64,000 nt of DNA from Cyclaneusma minus (Eukaryota; Ascomycota; Leotiomycetes; Marthamycetales; Marthamycetaceae): assembly GCA_037179335.1 (NCBI GenBank), contig JAKZHN010000014.1:372001-436000 (forward strand), read 5' to 3'. The notes below the pieces were generated by a model. It was not told where the DNA came from. It searched no databases and worked only from the letters and a program-made list of their open reading frames with translations. The position numbers and the translations under genes were made by a program. Shown here in pieces: positions 1-11,015 of the stretch; position 1 is the stretch's first letter, and every line of letters begins with the position of its first letter.

Positions 1-1154
1 CATGGCACCTCCGACTGCAGAGGAAATGGACGCAAGTGCAAAGAAGGACAAGAAAATCACCAAGCGCCCAGCCGATATCATGACCTCCTTGGCCAATAAG
101 GGCTTCGACAACGAGGGCGCTCTCAGTGCTACCTTCATGACTGACGAGAAGTACTTGGGTCCAAAGAGCCCCATGAAGTCAGATACAGCGTCCGTGTTCT
201 CACAATCCGTCATGTCTGGTGGAACAACAGTGCTCTCAAACTCTGAACTTGCCGAGCAAGCTGGCATGAAGTGGCAACCATGTACGTTGACCTTCTCTTG
301 AGCGATCCCTGACTACATAGATACTAACGACGTCGGCAGTCTCTGTACAACCTATGCGCGATGAGCTCAACAACGTTGCACGACACTACCTGGCCATCAA
401 CTCGCCACGAGAGCTCAACCTGTCGCACAAGGACCGCAGCGATACCTTCGCTGGTCTACAGCACACAACTCATCCATCGGCCCTGTTCCCAGTTGCGAAG
501 ATTGCCGAGACGACTCTCCGTGGCCAATCCCACCCCAACTTCATCCGATGGTCCATTTGCAATGGCAACAAGCCCAAGATCTTCTTCGTCCGAACCATGG
601 GCGTCAGCCACATCATCCTTGGACTCGCCATTGGTATCTTGTTGACTCTCTCATCCGCTAGCAGATGGTGGCGCATTTTTGCGGCCCCAGTCATGTTCGT
701 TGGCTTCTCGACTATGATTGCAGCATACAAGGGACTTTGTGTCATTCTTCACAAGTCTCACGTTCGCAACCTTCACCCTTGGGAACTGCCAGACCTTGAC
801 GAAGAAGCTGGACGCCGCTCTTCATATGACAGTACAGCTGGCAACCGCACCATCCAGCTCGCAGACCGCGCTGAGACCTATGCCGAGTCGGACAACAAAT
901 CTATCTCCAAGTTCCGCCCCTCCAGTCTTCAAACCTTTGGTGGCCGGAATAGCTTCGGGGACGAAGACTGGGTTCAGGCCTATCAGAAGAAACCTCTTAT
1001 TAGCAAGATCTGGGAGCGCAGCGTCTGGACCCAGGACGAGGCTCTGCGAGTACTTCAAGACAAGATCGTCTTGGGCGCTAACCTCTGGGGCCTGATTCTC
1101 ACCTTGGTCTGCACGGCTGTCTTTGTCATCCTTCCAGCAGGCAACTTGTACTGA
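1..1154 (+). CDS. RAX1: RAX1-like RGS-domain membrane protein, 5' end outside window
   Basis: 3' part of a RAX1-type protein: the end of a regulator-of-G-protein-signalling domain followed by membrane helices. Exons are 2-281 and 340-1154. The 58-nt intron has donor GTACGT, branch ACTAACG and acceptor CGGCAG, and restores MKWQP-FSVQPMRDELNN. After the RGS end come hydrophobic stretches near VSHIILGLAIGILLTL, FAAPVMFVGFSTMIAA and, at the C-terminus, LWGLILTLVCTAVFVIL, so about three membrane segments. In yeast, RAX1 acts in bud-site selection; in filamentous fungi such proteins belong to the RGS set that tunes heterotrimeric G-protein signalling. The ATG at base 2 is probably internal, because the N-terminal half of the RGS fold is missing. 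Family confident, exact role inferred. Confidence 0.8.
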
Positions 1155-1938
1155 GCCAGCGGAGGCCTACTCATACCGGCGTTCACGGACCTCTTCGTTT
1201 CTGCAACCGCTTAACAGCCTGATTCGTTCATACTTCATTCGACAATACGCCAATCCTGGTTTCTATCGCGAACGTGCAATTTGGCGCACCACCCACATAA
1301 GATGACGCGGATATTCTGTTGCTACGCTCGCGATGGATCTGACGGGGAACTAGCTTATGCGGTGGCTTCGCGTTCTTTCTTGCTTCATCTAGGCCGGTTC
1401 TGCGAGGTTCAGTATTGGTGGTTTAGAGATACCTTTTGCCTTCACAGGCCGGAACTTTGCTTTGTAATCCATCATGACATGACATGGCGCTCTGCGGAGT
1501 TATGGGGACGATCATCACTATGATCTGGGATGGGAGGTTTGCTATTACCATTCTGAGTTGTATGATACCTGGCGAATCCCCTGCTGCGGCAAACGAGGAG
1601 ACAAGAAAGGTTCCTCGGTGGGGTAGAACACCACGATGAGACACAATCAAAACCCAAATTCTTAATCATTGATACCGACCTGCTTGACCTAATGAGTCCC
1701 TCGATGAGTAATTCGAGTTTCGTGATAAAAAATTGTCGGGCGTCCCATGGGTGCCTTCTCGGAGAATACTCGTGGTCACACAAGAATTGTCACCAGGGTG
1801 GTCTTGGCAGAAGGCTAGTCGCACAGGCCACAGCGACTTGTGAGACACCGAGGGGGTTGTCGACCTTATGTCAGCTCTCCTCCGCTAGATCCTATCTTGG
1901 TCATTCCATGGCTGCTGGCAACCCTCCAGCTTCTCAAC
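1155..1938. other. Intergenic region upstream of the sugar transporter
   Basis: About 780 bp between the RAX1-like stop and the transporter start. It holds only short unsupported reading frames; I see no repeat or RNA gene. It must carry the 3' end of the first gene and the promoter of the second. Confidence 0.5.
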
Positions 1939-3699
1939 ATGGCGCACGAAGCAGCAAACGAGCCTCTGATCCGCGACGGCTACGATGACGAGGACGACCA
2001 GGCCGACGAGGACATCGGTCTCAGCGACGTTAACTTGGCTCTGGAAAAGAACTTGCGCCGGCCGAGCCCATATGTATGGCTGCTCACTGTTGCTGCTGGT
2101 ATCAGCGGTATCCTCTTTGGCTGTATGTCGCTTTCTACCATGTCTGCTTGGTCGTTCGCTTGCCTGACTACTTCCAGATGATACCGGCGTCATCTCTGCC
2201 ACTTTGGTGTCCATAGGCACCGCTCTCTCCAATCGTCCCTTGACGACTCTCGACAAATCGCTCATCACCTCTTCCACCTCACTACTCGCGCTGTTCATAA
2301 GCCCCTTTGCATCCGTTATAGCCGACAGGTTTGGGCGCAAGCGAGTCATCTTGATTGGAGACTTGCTTTTCATTGTAGGAGCGCTCGTCCAAGCCCTTAC
2401 AAGTTCCGTCTGGGGCATGATCCTTGGGAGAAGTATGGTAGGATTGGCTGTAGGAGCGGCTTCTTTTGTGGTCCCTCTTTACATCGGCGAACTTGCACCG
2501 GCTCCTTTCCGGGGGCGGCTGGTGACACTGAGCGTCCTTAACATTACGCTTGGTCAAGTTGTAGCATATGTGGTAGGCTGGGCCCTTTCTGAGAACGGAG
2601 GCCAAGTTGGCTGGCGCTGGATGGTCGGTCTGGGAGCGATTCCCGCGGCCTGCCAAGTTCTGATCATGTTGATCATGCCCGAATCGCCAAGATGGCTGGT
2701 AAAATCTGGCAGGGTTGAGGAGGCCAGAGTTGTGCTTTCGAAAGTGTTTGGCCCAGGCCTGGAGTTACAGAAAATGCTGGAAAAGGTTCTCAAAGGGATA
2801 GAACATGAGGTACAGGCCGAAGAGCGTGCCCGGAAAGGCAGAAACCTTGGCTCAGATGACGGAACGGAGACCTGGCTGCTAGGCTCCAAGGACACTTGGA
2901 AAGAACTTTTCCGGCCTGGAGGGAATAGAAGAGCTCTCACCATCGCCTGCCTACTCCAGGGTCTTCAGCAGCTATGCGGCTTTGTAAGTAGTCTCCTTGA
3001 TTCAGCAAGACGCTACACAAGGAATCTAATAGTCGTCTTGCATAGAATTCCCTCATGTACTTTTCTGCTACCATATTCAAGTTGGTCGGATTCAATTCCC
3101 CCACACTTACCTCTCTCTCCGTGGCCATCTCCAACTTCATTTTCACTCTCATCGCTCTCGTTCTCATCGATGCCGTCGGCCGTCGCCGCATCCTCCTGTA
3201 TTCCATACCTGCCATGACCTTTGCCCTCCTGCTCGCAGCTGCAGGCTTTGCCTTCGTCTCCTGGCAGCCAGATACCAATGCCGTCAACCCCTCGTCCTCG
3301 GACTCTGCCAACGCAGCTATCCCGCTCTCGGAACGCACCGCTTCGATGGTCGTCTTGGGATCTACCATTCTCTATGTCTCGAGCTACGCGCTTGGACTGG
3401 GTAACGTCCCATGGCAGCAAAGCGAGTTATTTCCGCTGAGTGTCAGGAGTTTGGGTTCCGGTCTTGCGACAGCGACGAACTGGGGATCGAATTTTTGCGT
3501 AGCGTTGCTTTTCCTGCCAATGATGGATCTGCTTAGTCCCAGCTGGACGTTTGTAGTCTACGCACTTGTCTGTGCAGCAGGCTGGGTCGCTATCTGGATG
3601 ATTTACCCGGAGACGAAAGGCTTGAGCTTGGAGGAGGTAGGGGAGTTGTTGAGAGATGACTGGGGGGTGAAGAAGAGCTTGATAAGAGCGAGTGAGTGA
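1939..3699 (+). CDS. MFS sugar/myo-inositol transporter
   Basis: A 547-aa major-facilitator sugar transporter, closest in motif layout to fungal myo-inositol transporters (ITR1/ITR2 type). Exons 1939-2122, 2178-2983, 3046-3699; introns of 55 nt (GTATGT/CCAG) and 62 nt (GTAAGT/ATAG). Visible family signatures are FGYDTGVIS at helix 1, DRFGRKR in the loop between helices 2 and 3, PESPRWLV before the central loop, QQLCGFNSLMYFSATIF across the second splice, DAVGRRR, and PETKGLSLEEV at the end. The acidic N-terminus (DDEDDQADED) is cytosolic. The ATG at 1939 has a good context (AACATGG); longer frames upstream begin only with GTG. Plasma-membrane proton symport of inositol or a hexose is inferred from the family; the substrate cannot be read from sequence. 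Confidence 0.9.
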
Positions 3700-3982
3700 T
3701 CGTCGAGATGGTATTATGTACATAACGTATCTCAGGGCTTAACCGGCAAAACTAGTCGAATAATAAACCGAAGTTCCAACTTAGTCGCAAGCAGAGAAAC
3801 GAGGGTTACAATGAGCGAATAGCGGGATAGTATGGACTCCGGGGTTAAGAGTTGATAACCCCGCTCTTCAACCGGACTCGATCTCCACACTTTTGCAACG
3901 TTTACTACGAGACTCTCTTCAGTTCCTGATCCAGTGGTGAAGCAAATTTGGCCTGCTCGAGAAGCTGGACCCACAATCGACA

Positions 3983-5388
3983 ATGGATTACTCTCCCGAC
4001 ACCGCCAGCTCACCAATCGACAACAGTCTGCAAAGGCTGACTGGGCAGTCTCAAACAGCAAGTGCGGGCGCTCAGCCCCAGAAGCCTACAACTCCACGTC
4101 GTCGGAGAGTAGTGACAGAAGACAGAAGGGTTCAGAATCGTGCGGCCCAAAAAGAGTATCGTTCGTTCTTCCCTGCCGAGTGTGTAGTTTGTTCTAGACG
4201 GTCTGACCACTTACAGGTAAGAGGCAAAAGCTTCGAATCCAAGAACTAGAAAACCTTGTTGTTCAGTCAAGGGGTTTGTCAAGTTTGCCACGACAAATGG
4301 AACCTCAGTCACGTCAAAAAAGCCTGGGCTTGGTCGAGCTATCTGGTCGATTGTCTCCAGACACGAATGGTACGCATCAGACAACTCGACCTGGAGAGAA
4401 TGCACAAAACTTGCGATCAAGCACGATAGCTCTCCCTTCGGACTTGCCCAGTGACTTTGGGTATTGGGATGAAAGCGCATGGAGTTCTTCACTGGATGGC
4501 GGAAACCCAATCTGTCTTGATTTTGAGGGAAACTTTTGGAACATTCCTGACCCAGAGCTCAACAACACGGCTAGTGGGCCATCCAAGACCTCGACAGCTG
4601 AAGCAAGTGGTACAAATGTTGAGATCTCACAAGTTTGTCCGCCAGGCAATTCTTCAGTCACTGGCGCAAACATGGCCCTTCAGCAACAGCCAGAGCCTAT
4701 TGATATCAACGAACTTTCGACTATGATCAACATGAACGTACAACTTTCAGATATTCTCGCTGCCGGCATGAGAGCTCTTGCTCTCGAAAACACAACCGTC
4801 ACTGTTTATCCGAAGACGTCCACGCAGCAATCATTCGACATATATACCCGTCATCCTTCCGCTCTGCCAAGCATCTATCGCAACCATTTCCACGTCACTG
4901 GCGTCTCCATCCACGAAGCATGTCTAGCAGTCGCAGGCCTTCTCGGAGCATGTTCACATGACTCACTACGAGCGAACTATCCCTCTCCATTCTACCAAGA
5001 CCAGGACAATATCGATATCACTTCCGTACAGAATACATGGAAGCACATTCCCGAATGTCTCCAGCCAGTCCCTGAGCAAATAACCACCAAGCACCACTTC
5101 TATGTTGACACTTTTCCGCTGCCGACCTTTCGCGCAAAGGTGATCAAGCTCATGAACAGTGCACCTGAGATATTCAGCGAGAGGGAGCTGGCTCAGGATA
5201 TGAAGACCGGTCTTCGCTGCTGGGGTGGAGGTCAGGGTGGTAATACTGAGGGCCTCGGTGGCATACCTTGGGATAAACGTTCATTCGAGTTTTCGACGGG
5301 GTTTATTGACAAGTGGTGGTTCTTGGTGGATGATGACCTGAGAAGCCAGAGCAGGTGGTGGAGGGCTATGAGAGGTGAGAGAGGCTGA
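3983..5388 (+). CDS. bZIP transcription factor with DUF3425-type C-terminal domain
   Basis: A 449-aa nuclear regulator. Exons 3983-4160 and 4217-5388; the 56-nt intron uses donor GTTCGT and acceptor TTACAG and splits the basic region, which reads VQNRAAQKEYRKRQKLRIQE only after splicing (about residues 50-69). The zipper is short: LENLV and then it breaks down, as is common in this fungal subfamily. The C-terminal third (about residues 290-445) has DUF3425 hallmarks: TFRAKVIKLM, RELAQDMKTGLRCWGG, GIPWDKRSFEFS and KWWFLVDDDLRSQSRWWRAM. Such proteins are fungal-specific and mostly uncharacterised; targets are unknown here. Unspliced, the second exon has no ATG, so the intron is required. Confidence 0.88.
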
Positions 5389-5462
5389 TGGCTTCCTATT
5401 CTTACCGATGATATCTTTGACTGCTTCGAGGGAATGGAGCCAATCTCCGAAATGGGGGTATT

Positions 5463-5560
5463 CATAATCACTGTGGATATTTCCAAACGTTGGGAAGATC
5501 CCAAACTATTCAGGGTACTTCCTGTTACTCGGGACATTTTGATTCACTTGAGGTATTTTC
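5463..5560 (+). repeat. Degenerate ~19-bp tandem repeat, array A
   Basis: About five imperfect units of 18-21 bp with the pattern nnTCACTtGGgATATTTCC: for example ATAATCACTGTGGATATTTC, AAACGTTGGGAAGATCCC, AAACTATTCAGGGTACTTCC and ATTCACTTGAGGTATTTTC. The same unit family occurs at about 17.66, 25.0 and 30.4 kb, all in this orientation. It lies between the bZIP gene and a TPR remnant. Confidence 0.55.
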
Positions 5561-5640
5561 AACCAGTCGTGTATCATTCCGAATGACTGAGTTGATGCTT
5601 TCGTCCCACTGGATGCTGAATAACTTGGGGTTGTCCGGAG

Positions 5641-5880
5641 ACCCTTATTCTCAAGCTTGCGCTGCAAGTTTGGCAATTTCTGGAGAAGATTTTGGGACCT
5701 CAGCATCCCCTTACTTTGGATACGAAGTTTACTCTCGCATCTGTCAGGCAAAACACGGGGCGATCAATGGAAGCTATCGCAATGTTCAAATTCATCAAGG
5801 AGGCAAGAACAGAAAAGTTCGGAGCTGATGCTCCCCAGACGCAACAGGTTGCTGAGAAGCTGGCGTCCTTGGGCTGTTGA
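5641..5880 (+). pseudogene. Tetratricopeptide (kinesin light chain-type) gene remnant
   Basis: Frame 1 from 5641 to the TGA at 5880 reads a clear TPR piece: LALQVWQFLEKILGPQHPLT, then LDTKFTLASVRQNTGRSMEA, then an EKFGADAPQT tail. The LGP-x-HP-x-TL pattern is typical of TPR_10/kinesin-light-chain repeats found in fungal NLR-like and TPR proteins. Upstream the same frame is broken by four stops within 60 bases (from 5584), there is no ATG, and the ~19-bp repeat array A lies just before it. I read it as the last repeat of a decayed gene, although a short 3' exon of an unrecognised gene is possible. Confidence 0.55.
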
Positions 5881-6192
5881 TACAAGGGGAACAAGGCAGA
5901 AACCAGAATATCTGCCCATCACCAGAAGAGTGTACAACGAGTCTAGGTATCATGAAGCTCTGTCGGACTTTGCGGATATAATGCGAATCACCGCGATGCA
6001 GTCAACGTAAGCCACCCCGTTGGGTGTGTATCAAACAATATTCGTCCGAACGCTTAGGGTAGTCGTCCGGCATGTTTCCGCCTGTGTAGCAAAATGCTCC
6101 TACCGTAACTCGTAAGCCAGTTTCCAAGTGCTCTGACAGGTCTGCATCTTGCCTTCCACATTGCACTTTTCAGAGCGTGGTTCTTTCCTACC

Positions 6193-6200
6193 TATATAAA
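6193..6200 (+). promoter_or_regulatory. TATA box of the short-chain dehydrogenase gene
   Basis: TATATAAA, 84 bp upstream of the ATG at 6277 but only 14 bp upstream of the in-frame ATG at 6214. This spacing argues that the 6277 codon is the real start. Confidence 0.5.
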
Positions 6201-6276
6201 CCGTTAACCCGACATGGCGGCAGGTCCTTCCAGTATTCGTCTATCGTTCTCCAAGCTCGACCTGCATATTCCCACC

Positions 6277-7315
6277 ATGTCCGCTTTACCGTCCACATCA
6301 CCAGTCCCCAGCGCCTCTGGAAAAGCTGGCTTTTCTGTCCCCGCAAACATGCCCCCCTTCCCAGCATTCACCAAAACCTGCCACACCACCGCCTACCCCT
6401 CCATCTCTCCCCTGTCTCCCGCCCTCAGCGCCTTCGGAAAAACCGTGGTCATCACCGGCGGCGGTCGCGGTATCGGCCAGGCCATCGCTCTCGCATTCGG
6501 TCAAGCTCGCGCCGCCCACATCATCATCACCGGCCGGACCATGGATACCCTCCGCTCCACCAAGGCACTCATTGAGAGAGAAGCCAAGGCAGCCGGCCAT
6601 TACTCATCGAGCGTCTACCCCGTTTGTTGTGACGTTCTCGACCACATCGTGATGTTCAAGGTCTTCGCTAGTTTCAGCCCGATCGACGTGCTGGTTTCGA
6701 ACGCTGCTATTCTCGCTGGCGTTGATCGTTTCGAAGATTATGACCTTCTCGACGATGCATACTGGAAGCAGTTCGAAGTCAACATTCGTGGCGGACTAAT
6801 CGCTACTCAGGCGTTCTTGAAGTTCAAGAGGGAAGGGGATGGAACGGTGTTGATCAATGTATCGTCGGCGAGTGCGCATCTACCTTGCGTGGGCCTCTCA
6901 GGGTACAGCGCCAGTAAGGCGGCGATGCTGGGATTTATGGAAAACTTACAGGTGGAGCATCCAGAGGTACCAGCCCCTTAAAGACCTTTTTGTTGTTGAG
7001 TTGTGTGTTAACAGTGGTGGACAGATCCGGGTTGTGAGTATTCAGCCGGGGGTAGTGGCCGGGGTAGTGGAGTCTGGTTTGGGTCATGGGACTGGTGGCC
7101 ATAGAAGGCCAGGCCGGGATGATAGCTCGCTGCCTGGTGGGTTCTGCGTTTGGCTTGCGAGTCCAGAAGCCGAGTTCTTGAAAGGAAGGTTCGTGTGGGC
7201 GAACTGGGATGTGGATGAGCTCAAGAGTCGTGCCGAGGAAATACAGAAGAATGATCTGTTGAAAATTAAGCCGACTGGCTGGGATACTTACAAGGGCGTC
7301 TTGCCCTATGTGTAA
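6277..7315 (+). CDS. Short-chain dehydrogenase/reductase (classical SDR)
   Basis: A 326-aa NAD(P)-dependent oxidoreductase. Exons 6277-6966 and 7025-7315; the 58-nt intron (GTACCA/GACAG) joins HPE to IRVVSIQPGVV. Cofactor motif TGGGRGIG at about residues 60-67, a variant NNAG motif (SNAAI) near 141-145, serine in INVSSAS near 196, and the catalytic Y210-x-x-x-K214 in YSASK. The first 50 residues, rich in Pro and Ser, precede the Rossmann fold and may be a targeting or linker segment. An in-frame ATG at 6214 would add 21 residues, but it is almost on top of the TATA box, and CACCATGT at 6277 is a better context. Substrate unknown. Confidence 0.85.
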
Positions 7316-7879
7316 GACAATCAATGGGGTGGAGAAGGTCTGCGTATACGCTGCCGATCACGTCGCTGGAAAGGAAAGAAGTTAGCAGGATTAGACGATA
7401 CGATTATTGGATAAAGGACAGAGCAAGTCGTCAAGCATGACCTAAATCATCAGTCACTCCGAGGTTTTAGAAAGAGATCAAGTTAGCAGCATTTTTTCAA
7501 ACCATTTGGGTTTCCTAGACCATCAGAATTCCTTCAAACGGCTTGAAACAATTCAGATCATTGGGTTTGTTCCAAGTCATGAAGTACGGACTAAAGACAG
7601 CCTCTGAACAAAGACAAGTGACACATCGATCTTGTTCAGTATCCGCGAAAGTAACAACTCGAGACACAAGTTCCGTTGTCTGGGAAGAGGTCAAGTCAGA
7701 GGACAAGCAACGAACATCACTTCGCATTTCATCTATAAGAAATGAACGCACCTCCCTAATATCGTGAAGCAGGTAAACCACCCGCTTCCCCAACCATCCC
7801 GACAAATACATGCACAAACTCACAATCAGTCACCATACTCCGAACAACCAATCCAGTAACAAGCGTTCAAGCCAACACA
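7316..7879. other. Intergenic region
   Basis: About 560 bp downstream of the SDR gene. No supported gene, repeat or RNA seen. Confidence 0.4.
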
Positions 7880-8107
7880 ATGGATTCCGACCCATCTCGC
7901 CGCTCCCGGGCGTTCGCCAGGCTCTCCACTGCCCAGTCCAAACGCACCACCAAAGCCATCGCCGCCGACCAAGCCTCCGCCGCTTCGGTCAGCAGCACCA
8001 TGGCCACGCTCCAGGTCCGCCTTGCTAACCAACAGACCGCGATAGAAGCCCAGACCGGCACGCTCGACAGCGAGGACTGGGCTGGGCATAGATATTTGGG
8101 GGACTGA
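7880..8107 (+). CDS. Small hypothetical protein, 75 aa
   Basis: An ATG-started frame with strongly C-ending codons, unlike the flanking DNA: MDSDPSRRSRAFARLSTAQS at the start, then an Ala/Ser/Thr-rich helix-like stretch (TMATLQVRLANQQTAIEAQT). No recognisable family, no signal peptide and no membrane segment. The composition looks coding, but the end (AGHRYLGD) may run into an unrecognised intron, so the gene could have another exon downstream. Function unknown. Confidence 0.35.
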   Translation: MDSDPSRRSRAFARLSTAQSKRTTKAIAADQASAASVSSTMATLQVRLANQQTAIEAQTGTLDSEDWAGHRYLGD

Positions 8108-8627
8108 TTCGCACTCAGTCCGCCAAATACTTGACTGGGAAGACAGAATGTAGCGCTGGTCGCTAGTCTGGGTGGACAATTAAGGTAAGTATCAGGTAAG
8201 AATCCGAGTTTATAAGCATTCTAAACCCCTACTTTTGTCCAATGATCAATCAATGAACGTGCCACTTAATCTCGAGTGAACAGGTACATACCTTGAGAAT
8301 ACATGAGCTCGAAGTGCGAAATCCAAGTCATCTTCGATATTGACCAAAAGCAGGGTAGTTCCGTGCTGCTCGAGTCATATCGAGCAGATTGAAGACTCTG
8401 GTAATACTGATGAAGTACATAGGAGCTCACGGAACTCTGAAGGCGGAGAGACGCTAGTTCAATTGAGGCTGGCGCCACACGCAGACGCGGTGTCTCCATG
8501 CATTGATAGAACCCCTAAAAATAATCCATAAACAGCATCACAGGTGCGACAGTCCGATCAACTGAGTCTCGGGTGCCCGACCTCCACAGCCAACAACCTA
8601 CACCGACAGCGAAACAATACCGCAAAC
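8108..8627. other. Intergenic region upstream of the VHS-GAT gene
   Basis: About 520 bp with no supported gene; it includes the promoter and 5' leader of the following gene. Confidence 0.4.
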
Positions 8628-10419
8628 ATGAAGGCCATGAAGAACATCAGCGTGGTGAACCGCATGCTGGGGAAGAAACGTGCCGCAAGTAAGCTACCTC
8701 TTCAAGAGACATAAAAGATGACGTTCTAAGCTTCGAGCAGCTCCCGACGGTGTTAGAATACCCACAGAAGTAGATGCTAACCTAGATACGCCCGAAGCAA
8801 ACGCTACTCGCAGTATAGTATGACCGTCGAGGAGGAGCAGCAAGGAACCTTGACCATCTGGCTGACTCCTGAATCAGAAATTATTCTGTGAATCTGGAGG
8901 ACCTAATAGCACGGTATGTGTAGCCCACCTTCCGCGACGAAGCCGAGAGACTGATGGCTTTGGTGTATGCAGCAAGGCGACGAAGTCATTCATCTCCCTA
9001 CCATAATTGAAGCCGCCGAATCCTCTCCGGTAGCTGCCCAGACATGCGCCGTTATTCTTCGCAGATTTCTCAAAGACAACTATTCGAAACCTCATGTTCA
9101 ATACAACGCCTTGATGCTGGTCCGAATTCTCGCAGACAACCCAGGTCAAACTTTTACAAGGAATATTGACGCCAAATTTGTCGATACCACCAAACAATTA
9201 CTGAGAAATGGCCGGGATATGAGCGTGAGGCAGATCTTGACCGAGACGCTATCTACTTTTGAGCGTGAGAAGTCTGCAGATCAGGGATTGGCTTTGCTGT
9301 TGGAAATGTGGAAGACCGAGCAAGTCAAGATCATGAAGGCAATTGGCCCCAATGTGCGTATATTTTACCCACTTGTTTCTACAACAGTTATGGCTTACAT
9401 TCAATCGTTACCAGGCCCTACCAGCTCCTCGAGCGCCCCAATCCGGATCTTACGATGCACACTCCCAGAACTACTTCTCCCGCCCCCACCGCCGCTCTCG
9501 TCGTCTCCCTGAACCTCGCGAACTTGCTCAGCGTCTCGAGGAAGCACGCACTAGTGCCAGTCTTCTGACACAGCTTGTGCAGTCGACCCCACCTTCCGAA
9601 GTCCTCTCGCACGAACTGATCCAGGAGTTCTCTGCCCGCTGCCAAAGTGCAAGCAGGAGTTGTCAGGCATACATGCAAGCTGAAGAACCAGCCCCTGATA
9701 ACGATACCATGGCTACACTCATCGAGACAAACGACTTGCTGAGCGCAGCTTTGAGCAAATACCAACGAGCTACCTTGAATGCAAGGAAGGTGCTGGGACT
9801 GGGCGCTCCAAGTGCAGGCGTAAGTCCCAATGAAAATGCTTCGTCCGGTCCTGTCTCGTCCGGTGCGAATGGAGACGGGACTGCAGCACCGCGGCCCAAT
9901 CAAGTAACGCCACCAGTTCCATCTCGTCCTGTACTTTCTGTGTCAACAGAAAATCCAAGGCAACGCCAAGTATTACCCCCAGAGGCCGAGAATCCCTTTG
10001 GCGATGAGCACGCACATGCGGAACCCGCGCCACCGCCCGCGAAAGAAAGCAAATCGAAGGCCTTCTTGAAAAACCTCGGAAAGAGCAAGAAGGACAAGCA
10101 AGCTGAGAATACAGGGATGTCGAATGGAAATTCGAATGCGAATCAGAGCGATATCGGATTCGAAAACGAACAGCGCTTGGCCATGGAGCCGTTCCACCCA
10201 GGCTTCAATGGGGCACAGAGCTACAGTAATGGAAGACAAGAGGGCGCCACGGAAAACAGCACGATGTATGCCGGGCCGTCCAGCGCTGAAGCTGCGCATT
10301 CAACTGCTCCAGCACACAAGTCGACGGCTGGAGGCGGGGTTCATGAGACTCAGAGAGAATTTTATGACGACGATTCTGAGGAAGAGGAACAGGTGAGACA
10401 ACCGGTCTACCGGTATTAA
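8628..10419 (+). CDS. VHS-GAT domain trafficking adaptor (LSB5-like)
   Basis: A 519-aa protein in five exons: 8628-8688, 8741-8817, 8878-8913, 8973-9353, 9415-10419. Introns are 52, 60, 59 and 61 nt. Splicing gives the conserved start MKAMKNISVVNRMLGKKRA, then KLFCESGGPNST, then QGDEVIHLPTIIEAAESSP and YNALMLVRILADNPG, a VHS/ENTH-like superhelix at about residues 20-185. A GAT domain follows (RELAQRLEEARTSASLLTQL to ALSKYQRATLNARK, roughly 220-320). The tail is disordered, with an ENPFGDE motif, a Lys-rich patch and an acidic end. The layout matches fungal GAT proteins related to LSB5, which bind ubiquitin and actin-regulating partners at endosomes and the plasma membrane. Two exons are shorter than 80 nt. 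Confidence 0.85.
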
Positions 10420-11015
10420 GTTGCTTGGGACGGACGAGGCGGTATGTTATGGAGATACCCTGCGGATTGGAGCTATTGTAGACTGGCGCAAATGGGGGAA
10501 AAGGAGTTCTGAGTTCTTGATGAAATGGTGACACGGCGGGTTTCTAGGTCTCGACAATTTTGGGTCGCTTCAAATAGGTGTGGTCGTGGTATTCATAGTG
10601 GTAGAGAATCGGAATTACTCTACATGTAATCTATCGCATGTGAAGCAGGCACGCTGACATCGAAGTCGATAAGCGGCACAACGGTCAAAGGACCTGAGGG
10701 AGGTGACAGCAGCGAAGCGGCAAGGGAGTATCGGCTTGTGGCTTCTAGTGTTCTTTAGGCTTAACCATCAGGCGTTGGGGCTACTAAGGCGAGGCTTAAG
10801 GTCTGAGCTGATAGCAAAAGTCAGTATATGTCCTACATGTAGTCCGCCACGAGTCACGACACTGCCCCCAACAGCTTTCGCCAATCCATGTGCAAATTGC
10901 TTCGTCCCGCGACCACACTGCTTTCTGCATCCCAAAGACGACGAACACCGCGGGAGAGCGGACAGGAGCTGCTTCCAATCCGTCTTGGCACACCGTGGCC
11001 TGAGCGCTGTCAACC
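10420..11015. other. Intergenic region between LSB5-like and OSH genes
   Basis: About 600 bp. No gene supported; it holds the 3' end of one gene and the promoter of the next. Confidence 0.4.

Noticed and set aside
3830..3895. Possible tRNA: strong hairpin GGGGTTA...TAACCCC with a nearby GATCGAGTCC-like segment
   Set aside because: The loop is eight bases, no acceptor stem pairs, and the T-arm-like piece lies on the wrong side. A tRNAscan-SE/Infernal run would decide.
6214..6276. Upstream in-frame ATG of the SDR gene
   Set aside because: It lies 14 bp after a TATA box, too close for a transcription start between them; the next ATG has a better context.
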